Shown: positions 35,607 to 44,289 of the stretch, one piece after another | How the letters are laid out: each line of letters starts with the position of its first letter | How positions within the stretch are numbered: the first letter of the stretch is position 1 | NCBI RefSeq assembly: GCF_000423185.1 | Contig: NZ_AUHM01000013.1 | Coordinates: forward strand, 124,001 to 188,000 | From: Inquilinus limosus DSM 16000 | Lineage (GTDB): Bacteria > Pseudomonadota > Alphaproteobacteria > DSM-16000 > Inquilinaceae | Length of the DNA stretch: 64,000 nucleotides | Direction of reading: 5' to 3' | Made by a program: the position numbers and the translations under genes | The notes under the pieces: generated by a model | The model's database searches: none | The model's input: the letters and a program-made list of their open reading frames with translations, nothing else | What the model was told of the DNA's origin: nothing

Positions 35607-37249
35607 TCTTCGGCTCCCTGCCCACGGCCGAGGCCGCCGGCGCCATCCTGGCCCACGCCGTCGCCGCCGGCGACACGGTGTTCCGCAAGGGACGGCGGCT
35701 GAGCGAGGCCGATATCGCGGCCCTGCAGGCCGCCGGCGTGCCGGAGGTGCAGGCGGCGCGGCTGGAACGCGGCGACATCCACGAGGACCAGGCGGCCGAG
35801 CGGGTGGCCGCGGCCGTGCAGGGGCCGGGGCTGACCGCCAGCGCCGCGTTCACCGGCCGGGTCAATCTCTATGCCGAGGCGGCCGGCGTGGTGGTGATCG
35901 ACCGCGAGCGGATCGACCGGCTGAACCGGCTCGACGAATCCATCACCATCGCCACCCTGCCGGAATGGGCCGAGGTCGCGCCCAAGCAAATGGTGGCCAC
36001 GATCAAGATCATCCCCTTCGCCGCGCCGGGCGATGCGGTGTCGCTGGTCGAGGCCATGGCGGCCCTGCCGGCGCGGGGCCCGGCGGTGCGCCTGGCCCGC
36101 TACCGGCCGCTCAAGGTCGGGCTGATCCAGACGAAGCTGCCGACGACCAAGCCGACGGTGCTGGACAAGACCGCCCAGGTGACGGCGGAGCGGCTGGCCC
36201 GGCTGGGCGGCACGCTGGTGCGCGAACGCCGGTCGGATCACCGGGCCCCGGCGCTGACCAGCGAGATCCGCATGGTGCAGAATCTCGGCCTCGACCTGCT
36301 GCTGATCGCCGGCGCCTCGGCCATCACCGACCGGCGCGACGTGCTGCCGGCGGCGATCGAGGCCTCCGGCGGCATCGTCGAGCATTTCGGCATGCCGGTC
36401 GACCCCGGCAACCTGATCCTGATGGGCCGGATCGGCGCCATGCCGGTGCTGGGCCTGCCCGGCTGCGCCCGTTCGCCCAAGCTGAACGGCTTCGATTGGG
36501 TGCTGCAGCGCATCGCCGCCGGCCTCACCGTCACCCGGCTCGACGTCATGGCCATGGGCGTCGGCGGCCTCCTGGCCGAGATCCCGACCCGCCCCCTGCC
36601 CCGTGACCGCGCCGCCGAGGGCAACGGCATGCCGCGCGCGCCGGCCATCGGCGTGGTGGTGCTGGCGGCCGGCCAGTCGCGGCGCATGGGCGAGGTGAAC
36701 AAGCTGCTGGCCCCGGTCGAGGGCAAGCCGATGGTGGCGCATGCGGTCGATGCCGTCTTGGAAGCGAAGGGCATCGGCCCGGTCGTCGTCGTCACCGGCC
36801 ATGAGCACCAGCAGGTCGAGGCGGCGCTGGCCGACCGGGCGGTCATCTTCGCCGCCAATCCGCGCTATGCCGAAGGGCTCAGCACCTCGCTCGCCGCTGG
36901 CCTCGCGGCGTTGCCGCATGAGGTCGACGCCGTCATCGTCTGCCTCGGCGACATGCCGCGGATCAGCCCGCGGCTGATCGAGCGGCTGGTCGCCGCCTAT
37001 GCGCCCGCGGAGGGCCGCTCGATCGTGGTGCCGACCCACAACGGCAAGCGCGGCAACCCGGTGCTGTGGGACCGCCGCTTCTTCCCGGCCATGGCCGCGG
37101 TCGCCGGGGATGTCGGCGCCCGCCACCTGATCGGCGAGCATGCCGACGAGGTGGCCGAGATCGAGGCCGGCGACACGACGGTGCTGTTCGACGTCGACAC
37201 GCCCGAGATCCTGGCGACCCTGACCGAGAGCAAGGCGCGGACGCGATGA
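35603..37249 (+). CDS. Molybdopterin-binding / MobA-like nucleotidyltransferase fusion
   Basis: A 548-residue two-domain protein. Residues 1-335 contain a MoCF/MoeA-like molybdopterin-binding domain (HFGMPVDPGNLILMG, PVLGLPGCARSPKLNGFDW). Residues 345-545 are a MobA/MocA-type NTP-transferase (VVLAAGQSRRMGEVNKLLAPV, CLGDMPRISP, GKRGNPVLW). Such fusions are thought to attach CMP to molybdopterin, giving the MCD cofactor used by CoxL-type enzymes. It overlaps xdhC upstream and the NifU-like gene downstream, so it belongs to the Cox maturation operon. Confidence 0.88.
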   Translation: MIFGSLPTAEAAGAILAHAVAAGDTVFRKGRRLSEADIAALQAAGVPEVQAARLERGDIHEDQAAERVAAAVQGPGLTASAAFTGRVNLYAEAAGVVVIDRERIDRLNRLDESITIATLPEWAEVAPKQMVATIKIIPFAAPGDAVSLVEAMAALPARGPAVRLARYRPLKVGLIQTKLPTTKPTVLDKTAQVTAERLARLGGTLVRERRSDHRAPALTSEIRMVQNLGLDLLLIAGASAITDRRDVLPAAIEASGGIVEHFGMPVDPGNLILMGRIGAMPVLGLPGCARSPKLNGFDWVLQRIAAGLTVTRLDVMAMGVGGLLAEIPTRPLPRDRAAEGNGMPRAPAIGVVVLAAGQSRRMGEVNKLLAPVEGKPMVAHAVDAVLEAKGIGPVVVVTGHEHQQVEAALADRAVIFAANPRYAEGLSTSLAAGLAALPHEVDAVIVCLGDMPRISPRLIERLVAAYAPAEGRSIVVPTHNGKRGNPVLWDRRFFPAMAAVAGDVGARHLIGEHADEVAEIEAGDTTVLFDVDTPEILATLTESKARTR

Positions 37250-37662
37250 TGGATGCGCTCTACGACCAGGCGATCCTGCAGCGGGCGCGGGCGGCGACCG
37301 GCGCCGGGCGGCTGCCGCAGCCGGACGGGTCGGCGATGATCGACAACCCGCTCTGCGGCGACCGCGTCACCATCGATTTGACCCTTGCGGACGGCAGGGT
37401 ATCGGCGGTCGGCCATCTGGTGCGCGGCTGCGTGCTGTGCGAGGCGGCGGCGGCGCTGATCGCGGAGAAGGCGATCGGCCAGGCACCGGCGGCGCTGCGT
37501 GCGGTGGCCGCCGGGATCAAGCCGATGCTGCGCGAAGGGGCGCCGCCGCCCTGGCCGGAGCTGGAGATCTTCACCCCGGTCCGAACCGTGCGCAGCCGGC
37601 ACGACTGCGTCGAACTGCCGTTCCGGGCGCTGACGGCGGCGTTGGACGAGGCCGGCGCTTGA
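37246..37662 (+). CDS. NifU/IscU-like Fe-S scaffold domain protein
   Basis: A 138-residue protein with the IscU/SufU-type pattern: NPLCGDRVTIDL with the first Cys and Asp, then RGCVLCEAAAALIAEKAIG, which offers the second Cys plus one extra, and a late Cys in SRHDCVEL. The start ATGATG overlaps the MobA-fusion stop. In this operon it could supply [2Fe-2S] clusters to CoxS; that is inference. It is the last gene of the maturation block. Confidence 0.82.
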   Translation: MMDALYDQAILQRARAATGAGRLPQPDGSAMIDNPLCGDRVTIDLTLADGRVSAVGHLVRGCVLCEAAAALIAEKAIGQAPAALRAVAAGIKPMLREGAPPPWPELEIFTPVRTVRSRHDCVELPFRALTAALDEAGA

Positions 37663-37722
37663 TCCAGCGCCGAGGCGGGCACATTTAGAGGCACTTCTTG
37701 CCCCGACACCGCATCGGCTCTC

Positions 37723-38253
37723 ATGAAATCCTCCGACGCTCAGATCCTGATGGTCCCGGGCCTGGCCTCGCCGGACGAAGGCCACTGGCAATCGCGCTGG
37801 CAGTCGCGGCTCAAGACCGCGCGCTGGGTCGGCGACGCTGATGATCCGGCGGACCGGGACAGCCGGGTCGCGGCCCTGGTCGCGGCGGTCGAGGCGGACG
37901 ACAAGCCGGCGGTGCTGATCGCCCATGGCGTGGGCGTGCTGGCAGTGGCCTTCGCCGCGCCGCGCTTGAACGGCCGTGTCGCCGGGGCGCTGCTGGTGGC
38001 GCCAGCGGATCCGGCGTCTGCCGGAGCGCCCGGTTACGAGAACGTGCCGCGCGATCCCCTGCCCTTCCCGTCCATGCTGGTCGCCAGCGCCAGCGATCCC
38101 CATTGCGCCCAGGCCGTGGCCGACGATCTGGCGGCGGCCTGGGGCAGCCATTTCATCGACGCCGGCGACGCCGGCCATCTCGACAGCGCCAGCGGCCATG
38201 GCCCCTGGCCGGAAGGCCTGACCCGCTTCGCCATGCTGATGGCGCGGCTGTAA
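37723..38253 (+). CDS. RBBP9/YdeN-family alpha/beta hydrolase
   Basis: A 176-residue small serine-hydrolase-like protein (RBBP9/YdeN, DUF1749-like). Markers are LMVPGLASPDEGHWQSRW at the start, LIAHGVGVLAVAF at the position of the nucleophile elbow, and DAGDAGHLDSASGHGPW near the end with the catalytic-type His. The elbow reads HGVG rather than the usual HSLG, so the Ser nucleophile seems to be missing and catalysis is doubtful. Convergent with the YjbR gene. Confidence 0.8.
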   Translation: MKSSDAQILMVPGLASPDEGHWQSRWQSRLKTARWVGDADDPADRDSRVAALVAAVEADDKPAVLIAHGVGVLAVAFAAPRLNGRVAGALLVAPADPASAGAPGYENVPRDPLPFPSMLVASASDPHCAQAVADDLAAAWGSHFIDAGDAGHLDSASGHGPWPEGLTRFAMLMARL

Positions 38254-38263
38254 CAGCGCCCCA

Positions 38264-38608
38264 TCAGCCTTTCGCCGCCTCGAACTCCTGGACCAGCCGT
38301 TTCGGCGCCACTGCGCGCCAGCGGCGCAGCAGCAGAGCCTCGACCGCACGCGGATCGGCCTGCGGCAGGCGCATCAGCACGATCGGCAAGTCGCGGTAGT
38401 GCGGGGTGAGGTGGAACACCTCGGGCTCGGCCTCCATCAGCATCTCGCGCTCGTCGAAGCCAATGCCGAGCACGACCAGCGTCTCGCCATCCTCGCGCAG
38501 CCGGGTCAGCAGCTTGCCCTTCACCTTCAAAGCCGGCGTGCCGTAGGAGGTCCCCCGTTCGACGCCGGGCCAAGCCAGGGCGATGGCGCAGACATCGTCG
38601 AAGGTCAT
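38264..38608 (-). CDS. MmcQ/YjbR-family protein
   Basis: A 114-residue protein of the MmcQ/YjbR family (double-wing fold): FDDVCAIALAWPGVERGTSYGTPALKVKGKLL in overlapping pieces, then REMLMEAEPEVFHLTPHYRDLPIVLMRL. Family members bind DNA in vitro in some cases, but the cellular role is unknown. It stands 19 bp downstream of the amidotransferase gene on the same strand. Confidence 0.88.
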   Translation of the reverse strand: MTFDDVCAIALAWPGVERGTSYGTPALKVKGKLLTRLREDGETLVVLGIGFDEREMLMEAEPEVFHLTPHYRDLPIVLMRLPQADPRAVEALLLRRWRAVAPKRLVQEFEAAKG

Positions 38609-38626
38609 CGCCGCCCTCCCTCGTCG

Positions 38627-39355
38627 TCAGGCGGCCTGCTGGCTCCGCGCCCGGGCCGCGCTGACCATCTCCATCCAGCGCCGCCCGACCTCGCGAGCGA
38701 AGCGGATCGAAGCCGGGACATGCTCCGCCAGCTGGTCGCGGTGGCTGGCGAAGAAGGCCGGGAACTGCTGTTGCGTCCACTCCGGAGAGACGTCGATCCA
38801 ACCCTGGACGATGTCGGCCGTGATCTCGAGGTGGAACTGCAGCCCGTAGACGCCCGGGCCCGCGGTGAAGGCCTGGTTCGGGCAGGCAGCGTTGGTCGCC
38901 AGCAGAGTCGCGCCCTCCGGCAGATCGAAGGTGTCGAAGTGCCAGTGCATCAGACGCGGCAGCGCCAACCCCTGCAACAGCGGATCGGTTTCCGCCGCGA
39001 TGGTCGCCTCGATCGCGGTGAAGCCGATCTCGGGCGTGTGATGGCGGCGCACCGCGCCTCCCAGCGCCCGCGCCAGCAGCTGGCTGCCGAGGCAGATGCC
39101 CAGCACCGGCTTGCCGGCCACGGCGAAGGCGCGGATCGCCGCCAGCTCGGCCGGCAGATATGGGTGCGCGGCATCGTCGGCCGCATGCTGCGTGCCGCCG
39201 AGCACCAGCAGCCCGTCATGGCCGGAGACGTCCGCCGGCAGCGTATCGCCGTGCTCCGGGAACCGCACATCCTCGACTCCGCCGGCTTCAGCGATGGCGT
39301 CGCCGATCACGCCCGAGGGGGTCAGGTCCGCGTTCTGGATGGTCAGGATCTTCAC
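38627..39355 (-). CDS. Class I glutamine amidotransferase-like protein
   Basis: A 242-residue GATase-1 domain protein. The nucleophile elbow is GICLGSQLLA with the catalytic Cys; the His and Glu follow in YGLQFHLEI. Chosen start: GTG at 39355 with GGAGAG about 9 bp before it; an ATG at 39400 gives a 15-residue extension. Related proteins are annotated as GMP-synthase-like amidotransferases. With the adjacent amine oxidase it may process a gamma-glutamyl-amine intermediate, but this is inference from neighbourhood. Confidence 0.83.
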   Translation of the reverse strand: MKILTIQNADLTPSGVIGDAIAEAGGVEDVRFPEHGDTLPADVSGHDGLLVLGGTQHAADDAAHPYLPAELAAIRAFAVAGKPVLGICLGSQLLARALGGAVRRHHTPEIGFTAIEATIAAETDPLLQGLALPRLMHWHFDTFDLPEGATLLATNAACPNQAFTAGPGVYGLQFHLEITADIVQGWIDVSPEWTQQQFPAFFASHRDQLAEHVPASIRFAREVGRRWMEMVSAARARSQQAA

Positions 39356-39444
39356 GGGCTCGCTCTCTCCGGCAATGGGTCGGGAAAGGCTAAGGGCCAT
39401 GCCGCTCCGGAACCAAATGCCGAGAATGCGGGGCGGTCCCGGCG

Positions 39445-40797
39445 TCAGAGGGCGTCCTGGATCATGAACTTCAGATAGGCCGCCTTCAGCAGCCACCGCC
39501 GCCAGGGGCCGAGCGGGAAGCGGGTCGGCGGCGTCGCCATCAGCGCCGGGATGCCGACGCCGGGCACCGGGCTGCCGGTCATGGCATGGGCAACGGCGCG
39601 GCCGGCCCAACCGGCGCTGGCGACGCCGTTGCCATGATAGGCCAGCGCGTACCAGACGCCGGGATCGTCCGGCACCTGACCCAGCATCGGCGTCAGATTG
39701 GCCGACAGGCAGACCAGGCCCGACCAGAAATGCGTGGTCTCGACGCCACGCCAGGCCGGATAGGCAATGCCGATCCGGCCTTCCAGCCAGCGCCGATAGC
39801 GCGCCGACGCCTCCGGGCTGCCCCAGGTGCCGCCGCGAGCGCCGAGCAGCAGCCGCCCGTCCTTCAGCAGCCGGAAGTAGAACAGCAGGTTGCGGGTGTC
39901 GGACAGCGGCGTCTCTGTGGTCCAGCCCTGCACTGCGCGCTCCGCCTCGGTCAGCGGCCGGGTGACGACGATGTTGGACAGGGCCGGCAGGAAGGTGCCG
40001 GCCAGATAGGGGTGCAGCCCGTCGGTGGTGTAGCCGTTGGTGGCGATCAGCACCCGCTTCACCCGCAGCGAACCTCCCGGCGTGACCAGCCGGTGCATGC
40101 CGCCCTCCCGCTGCCAGCCGGTGACGCGGCTGCGGTCGTGGATCCTGGCGCCGCGGCCCAAAGCGGCCCGGGTCAGGCCGCGATGATACTTCAAGGGATG
40201 CAGGCCGAAACCGGCGGCATGGTGCAGCGCGCCATGCGCCTCCGGCCCCGCATGGCCGCGCTCGCGCAGCTCCTCCCGGCTCCACAGCGTCGAGACCAGG
40301 CCGGAGACCTCGCGGTCCCAGCGCGCATCCTCCTCCAGCTCGCGCATCCGGCTCGGCTTGTGCGCGACGCTGATGACGCCGTCGCCCTGGCGGTCGAGAT
40401 CGATGCCCTCGTCCCGGGCCAGCGCCGCCACCAGCTCGGTCGCCTCGACCTGGGCGGCGTAGTAGCGGCGCACCTCGTCGCGGCCGACCCGCCGCAGCAT
40501 CGCCGGACCGGACAGCTTGGCCGCGCCGACACAGTTGAAGCCGCCATTGCGGCCGGAGGCGCCCCAGCCGATCGGCCCCGCCTCCAGCACCCGGACGTCG
40601 ACGCCGAGGTCGCGGGCCAGGTACAGCGCCGCCGACAGGCCGGTGTAACCGCCGCCGATCACGGCGACGTCGCAGGCCTCGTCGCCCGCGAGCGGCCCGC
40701 AACCCTCGGGCGGCGGGCCGGCGGTGTCTTCCCAGTAGCTCGGAACGGTGCGGGCGGTGTCGGCGGTGGCCGGGTGGTAAAGACTGTCCTGGCTCAT
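39445..40797 (-). CDS. FAD-dependent amine/amino-acid oxidase (PuuB/OrdL-like)
   Basis: A 450-residue DAO-family flavoprotein. The N-terminal dinucleotide motif is VAVIGGGYTGLSAALYLA with the ribose-binding Glu in VLEAG. The extended N-terminus (SYWEDTAGPP) and the FWSGLVCLSANLTPMLGQ segment match gamma-glutamylputrescine oxidase-type enzymes. It would oxidise a secondary or gamma-glutamylated amine, making H2O2 and ammonia. It lies 89 bp upstream of the amidotransferase gene on the same strand, hinting at a small polyamine-type catabolic operon. Confidence 0.83.
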   Translation of the reverse strand: MSQDSLYHPATADTARTVPSYWEDTAGPPPEGCGPLAGDEACDVAVIGGGYTGLSAALYLARDLGVDVRVLEAGPIGWGASGRNGGFNCVGAAKLSGPAMLRRVGRDEVRRYYAAQVEATELVAALARDEGIDLDRQGDGVISVAHKPSRMRELEEDARWDREVSGLVSTLWSREELRERGHAGPEAHGALHHAAGFGLHPLKYHRGLTRAALGRGARIHDRSRVTGWQREGGMHRLVTPGGSLRVKRVLIATNGYTTDGLHPYLAGTFLPALSNIVVTRPLTEAERAVQGWTTETPLSDTRNLLFYFRLLKDGRLLLGARGGTWGSPEASARYRRWLEGRIGIAYPAWRGVETTHFWSGLVCLSANLTPMLGQVPDDPGVWYALAYHGNGVASAGWAGRAVAHAMTGSPVPGVGIPALMATPPTRFPLGPWRRWLLKAAYLKFMIQDAL

Positions 40798-40897
40798 CCG
40801 ATCCGCTCACTTGTCACCGGTTCGAAACGCGGCGGAGGATGACACCGGGCGGCGGGCCGGTCCATTCTGGCGCCACCATCCGGAGGGAGATCCAGCC

Positions 40898-42424
40898 ATG
40901 CAGGGGGGCCCGTCGCGCCGTCAGGTCATGCTCGCCACCGTCTTCGCCGCAGCCCCGCTGCCCGGATGGGCGGCGGCGGCGCCGCTGCGCCTGACCTTCC
41001 TGCACGTCAACGACGTCTACGAGATCGGGCCGGTGCGCGGCCAGGGCGGCTTCGGCCAGCTCGCGACGCTGCTGAAGCAGGCCCGCGCCGAGAACCCGAA
41101 CAGCATCACCACCTTCGGCGGCGACACGCTGTCGCCCTCGGTCATGTCGGGCCTGACCAAGGGCTCGCAGATGATCGACCTGTTCAACGCCGTCGGCGTC
41201 GACTACGCGGTCTGGGGCAACCATGAATTCGACTACGGGCCGGAGCTGGCGTCGCAGCGGATCGGCGAATCGAAGTTCCCCTGGCTCGGCACCAATGTCC
41301 TGGGCAAGGACGGCAAGCCCTTCGGCGGCGGCGTCGCCACCGCGACCCGCAAGGTCGGCGACTACACGGTGGGATTCCTCGGCATCCTGACGCCGGACAC
41401 GGCGACGCTGTCGAGCCCCGGGCCGGACATCAGCTTCCCCGACATCATCACCACGGCGAAGCAGGCGGTCGAGGCGCTGAAGGGCGAAGGCGCCAACATC
41501 CTGGTGGCCCTGACCCATCTCGGCATCGCCCAGGACCGGCAGCTGGCGCAGTCGGTGAAGGGGCTTCACCTGATCCTGGGCGGGCACGACCACGACCCGA
41601 TCATGTTCTACGAGAACAACGTCCTGATCTTCAAAGCCGGCTACGATTCGCACTATCTCGGCGTGGTCGAGCTGGAGGTCTCGACCCGCGAGACCAAGGA
41701 TGGGCCGGTCATCGCCGTGCTGCCGAGCTGGGAGGTGCGCCCGACCGCGGGGGTCGAGCCGGACCCGGAGATCCAGGGCAAGGTCGACGCCTTCAACAAG
41801 GCGCTGGACGATGCGCTGGGCGTCGTCATCGGCACCACCTCGGTCGAGCTCGACAGCCAGCGCGGCGCCGTCCGCACCCAGGAGACGACGATGGGCAACC
41901 TGATCGCCGACGGGCTGCGCTGGGGCGTATCCGGCGCGCAGATCGCGATCGTCAACGGCGGCGGCATCCGCGGCGACCGGCTGATCGCCGCCGGCACCCA
42001 GCTGACGCGCAAGGACATCCTGACCGAGCTGCCCTTCGGCAATGTCGCGGTGCTGCTGGAGCTGACCGGCGCCGAGATCCGTGCGGCGCTGGAGAACGGC
42101 GTGTCCCAGGTCGAAGGCGTCGCCGGCCGGTTCCCGCAGGTCTCCGGCCTCGCCTTCGTCTGGGACCCCGCCAAGCCGGCCGGCAGCCGCGTGGTCTCGG
42201 TCACGGTCGACGGCAAACCGCTGGACGACGCCGCGGTCTACCGCGTCGCCACCAACGACTACATGGCCGGCGGCGGCGACGGCTACGCCGCCTTCACCGA
42301 AGGCAAGATGCTGATCGACGCCTCGGCCGCGCGGCTGATGGCGACGGTGGTGATGGACTACGTCACCGCAATGAAGACCGTGGCGCCGAAGGTCGACGGC
42401 CGCATCCGGCGGGTCTCGGCATGA
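40898..42424 (+). CDS. Periplasmic 5'-nucleotidase / 2',3'-cyclic phosphodiesterase family protein
   Basis: A 508-residue protein with a signal sequence of twin-Arg appearance (PSRRQVMLATVFAAAPLPGWAAAA in part). The metallophosphatase domain carries LHVNDVYEI, GGDTLSPSVMSG, GNHEFDYG, LTHLG and GGHDHDP. The 5'-nucleotidase C-terminal domain has TTMGNLIADGLRW, NGGGIRGD and YRVATNDYMAGGGDGY. It degrades nucleotides outside the cytoplasm for phosphate and nucleoside uptake. It overlaps the patatin gene by 4 bp. Confidence 0.92.
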   Translation: MQGGPSRRQVMLATVFAAAPLPGWAAAAPLRLTFLHVNDVYEIGPVRGQGGFGQLATLLKQARAENPNSITTFGGDTLSPSVMSGLTKGSQMIDLFNAVGVDYAVWGNHEFDYGPELASQRIGESKFPWLGTNVLGKDGKPFGGGVATATRKVGDYTVGFLGILTPDTATLSSPGPDISFPDIITTAKQAVEALKGEGANILVALTHLGIAQDRQLAQSVKGLHLILGGHDHDPIMFYENNVLIFKAGYDSHYLGVVELEVSTRETKDGPVIAVLPSWEVRPTAGVEPDPEIQGKVDAFNKALDDALGVVIGTTSVELDSQRGAVRTQETTMGNLIADGLRWGVSGAQIAIVNGGGIRGDRLIAAGTQLTRKDILTELPFGNVAVLLELTGAEIRAALENGVSQVEGVAGRFPQVSGLAFVWDPAKPAGSRVVSVTVDGKPLDDAAVYRVATNDYMAGGGDGYAAFTEGKMLIDASAARLMATVVMDYVTAMKTVAPKVDGRIRRVSA

Positions 42425-43395
42425 TGATCGATACCGGCGGTACGGCTCCGCCGATCCTCGGTCTGGCTCTCGGCGGCGGCATCGCCCGCGGCTGGGCCCA
42501 TATCGGCGTGCTGCGGGCGCTGGATGCCGCCGGCATCCGGCCGCAGGTCGTGTGCGGCACCTCGGTCGGGGCCCTGGCCGGCGTCGCCCATCTCTCCGGC
42601 CGGCTCGACATGCTCGAATCCTGGGCGCGCGGGCTGAACCGGGAGCGGATGGTCTCCTATCTCGATTTCGGCCTCGGCCTGCCGGCCCTGATCAGCGGCC
42701 GGCGGCTTGGCCGCCTCCTGGACCAGAGCTTCGGGGACCTCAGGGTCGAGGATCTCGGCGTGCCCTTCGGCGCGGTCTGCGTCGACCTGTTCACCGGGCA
42801 CGAGGTCTGCCTGCGCGAGGGCCGCGTCTCGGAGGTGATCCAGGCCTCCTACGCCCTGCCCGGCGTCTTCCCGCCGCGGCGCATCGGCCGCCACATGCTG
42901 GTCGACGGCGCCCTGGTCAACCCGGTCCCGGTCTCGGTCTGCCGCGCCCTCGGGGCCGAGGTGGTGATCGCCGTCAACCTCAACGGCGACATCATGGGTC
43001 GCACCCGCGTGCCCGAGGGCGGCTATGCCCGCATCGCCGGCTTCGACATCCTCGAGCTGATGCCGGGCGGTACCCTGCTGGGCGGCATCAACGGCGTCGC
43101 CCGCAAGCTGTTCCGGCGCGATCCGGAGATGCCCAGCCTGTTCGGGGTGATGATGGCCTCGCTCAACATCATCCTCGACCGCATGGGCCGGACCCGGCTG
43201 GCCGCGGAGCCGCCGGACGTGGCGATCGACCCGAAGCTCGGCCATATCGGCGCCGCCGAGTTCGACCGGGCGGCGGAGCTGATCGAACTCGGCTACGAGG
43301 CCGCGGAGGCGGCGATCCCCGACATCCGCGAAGCGCTGCGCGTCACCTCCTACGGGCTGGAGCCGGAGATGCCATCCTCGCCCGCCGCGAAGTAA
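42421..43395 (+). CDS. Patatin-like phospholipase (RssA-like)
   Basis: A 324-residue patatin-domain protein. The oxyanion-hole segment is LGLALGGGIARGWAHIGVL, the Ser nucleophile is in GTSVGALAG and the catalytic Asp in VDGALVNPVP. A lipid acyl hydrolase activity at the membrane is expected. It is coupled to the 5'-nucleotidase by an ATGA overlap. Its last 46 bp overlap, on the opposite strand, the end of the AraC regulator gene. Confidence 0.9.
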   Translation: MMIDTGGTAPPILGLALGGGIARGWAHIGVLRALDAAGIRPQVVCGTSVGALAGVAHLSGRLDMLESWARGLNRERMVSYLDFGLGLPALISGRRLGRLLDQSFGDLRVEDLGVPFGAVCVDLFTGHEVCLREGRVSEVIQASYALPGVFPPRRIGRHMLVDGALVNPVPVSVCRALGAEVVIAVNLNGDIMGRTRVPEGGYARIAGFDILELMPGGTLLGGINGVARKLFRRDPEMPSLFGVMMASLNIILDRMGRTRLAAEPPDVAIDPKLGHIGAAEFDRAAELIELGYEAAEAAIPDIREALRVTSYGLEPEMPSSPAAK

Positions 43396-44150
43396 CGGCT
43401 GGGCGGCGCGCCAAGCAGGCGCTTGAACATGGTGGTGAAGGCGGCGGCGCTGTCGTAGCCGAGGTCGAGGGCGACGGTCGTCACCGGCTCGCCCGCCGCC
43501 AGCCGCGGCAGGGCCGCGAACAGGCAGGCCTGCTGCCGCCAGGCGGAGAGGCTGAGGCCGGTCTCCTGCCGGAATAGCCGGGTGAAGGCGCGGCGGCTCA
43601 TGCCGAGCGCGCCGCACCAGTCGTCGATCGTGTCGTGCGGCGTCGGCCCTTCCAGGAACCGCCGGCAGCGCGCCGCCAGGGCCCTATGGCCCGGCAGCGG
43701 CAGGCTGAGCGGCAGCACCGGCATCCGCGCGATCTCCTGCAGGATCAGCGCCATGACCATCCCGTCGCGGCTGTCGGGATCGTATTCCAGCGGCAGGTCC
43801 ACCGCCTCCATCAGCAGGCTGCGCATCAGCGGCGAGACGCCGACGACGCGGCATTCCGACGGCAGGTCGGGCACAGCGTCCGCCTCGACATAGACGCTGC
43901 GCATGCTGACCGCACCGATCAGTTGCACGTCGTGGGTGATGCCGCCCGGGATCCAGACCCCGCGCTCCGGCGGCACCACCCAGCGCCCCTGCTCGGTCCG
44001 GACCAGCAGCACGCCGTTGCTGCCGTGCAGCAGCTGCGACCGCCGGTGCCGGTGCGGCAGGATCGCATAGTTCGCCGGGTAGTCGTTGCCGATGGCGACG
44101 ACGGGGCGCGGCGTCGCCTCGAAATCGGCTGGGATGACGTTGCGAACCAT
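43350..44150 (-). CDS. AraC-family transcriptional regulator
   Basis: A 266-residue regulator from the ATG at 44150 (GAGAGTGG just upstream); a longer frame starts at 44195. An N-terminal cupin-like AraC_N domain (PHRHRRSQLLHGSNGVLLV, PPERGVWIPGGITHDV) is followed by two helix-turn-helix units (IDDWCGALGMSRRAFTRLFRQETG, then EPVTTVALDLGYDSAAAFTTMFKRLLG). It matches cupin-type regulators that sit beside transporter genes. It is divergent from the Fsr-like exporter and probably controls it. Confidence 0.9.
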   Translation of the reverse strand: MVRNVIPADFEATPRPVVAIGNDYPANYAILPHRHRRSQLLHGSNGVLLVRTEQGRWVVPPERGVWIPGGITHDVQLIGAVSMRSVYVEADAVPDLPSECRVVGVSPLMRSLLMEAVDLPLEYDPDSRDGMVMALILQEIARMPVLPLSLPLPGHRALAARCRRFLEGPTPHDTIDDWCGALGMSRRAFTRLFRQETGLSLSAWRQQACLFAALPRLAAGEPVTTVALDLGYDSAAAFTTMFKRLLGAPPSRYFAAGEDGISGSSP

Positions 44151-44213
44151 GGCCCACTCTCGAAGGTAATAGACCAGACCACGAAAGCAGGGCACAGCGA
44201 AAGGCGTATCCTT

Positions 44214-44289
44214 GCGCCGACCGGAGGCATTCCCGCCTCCGGGCGCCTCTGTGGTGGCCGCTCAGTGGCCACCGGGACGATCGGGAATG
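44214..44289 (+). promoter_or_regulatory. Two tandem hairpins in the Fsr-like leader
   Basis: Hairpin 1: CCGGAGGC (44221-44228), loop ATTCCC, GCCTCCGG (44235-44242), extended by GCGC/GCGC outside a bulge. Hairpin 2: GGTGGCC (44253-44259) / GGCCACC (44267-44273). CATTCCCG (44228-44235), mostly the loop of hairpin 1, is complementary to CGGGAATG (44282-44289), which holds the exporter start codon. Confidence 0.5.
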
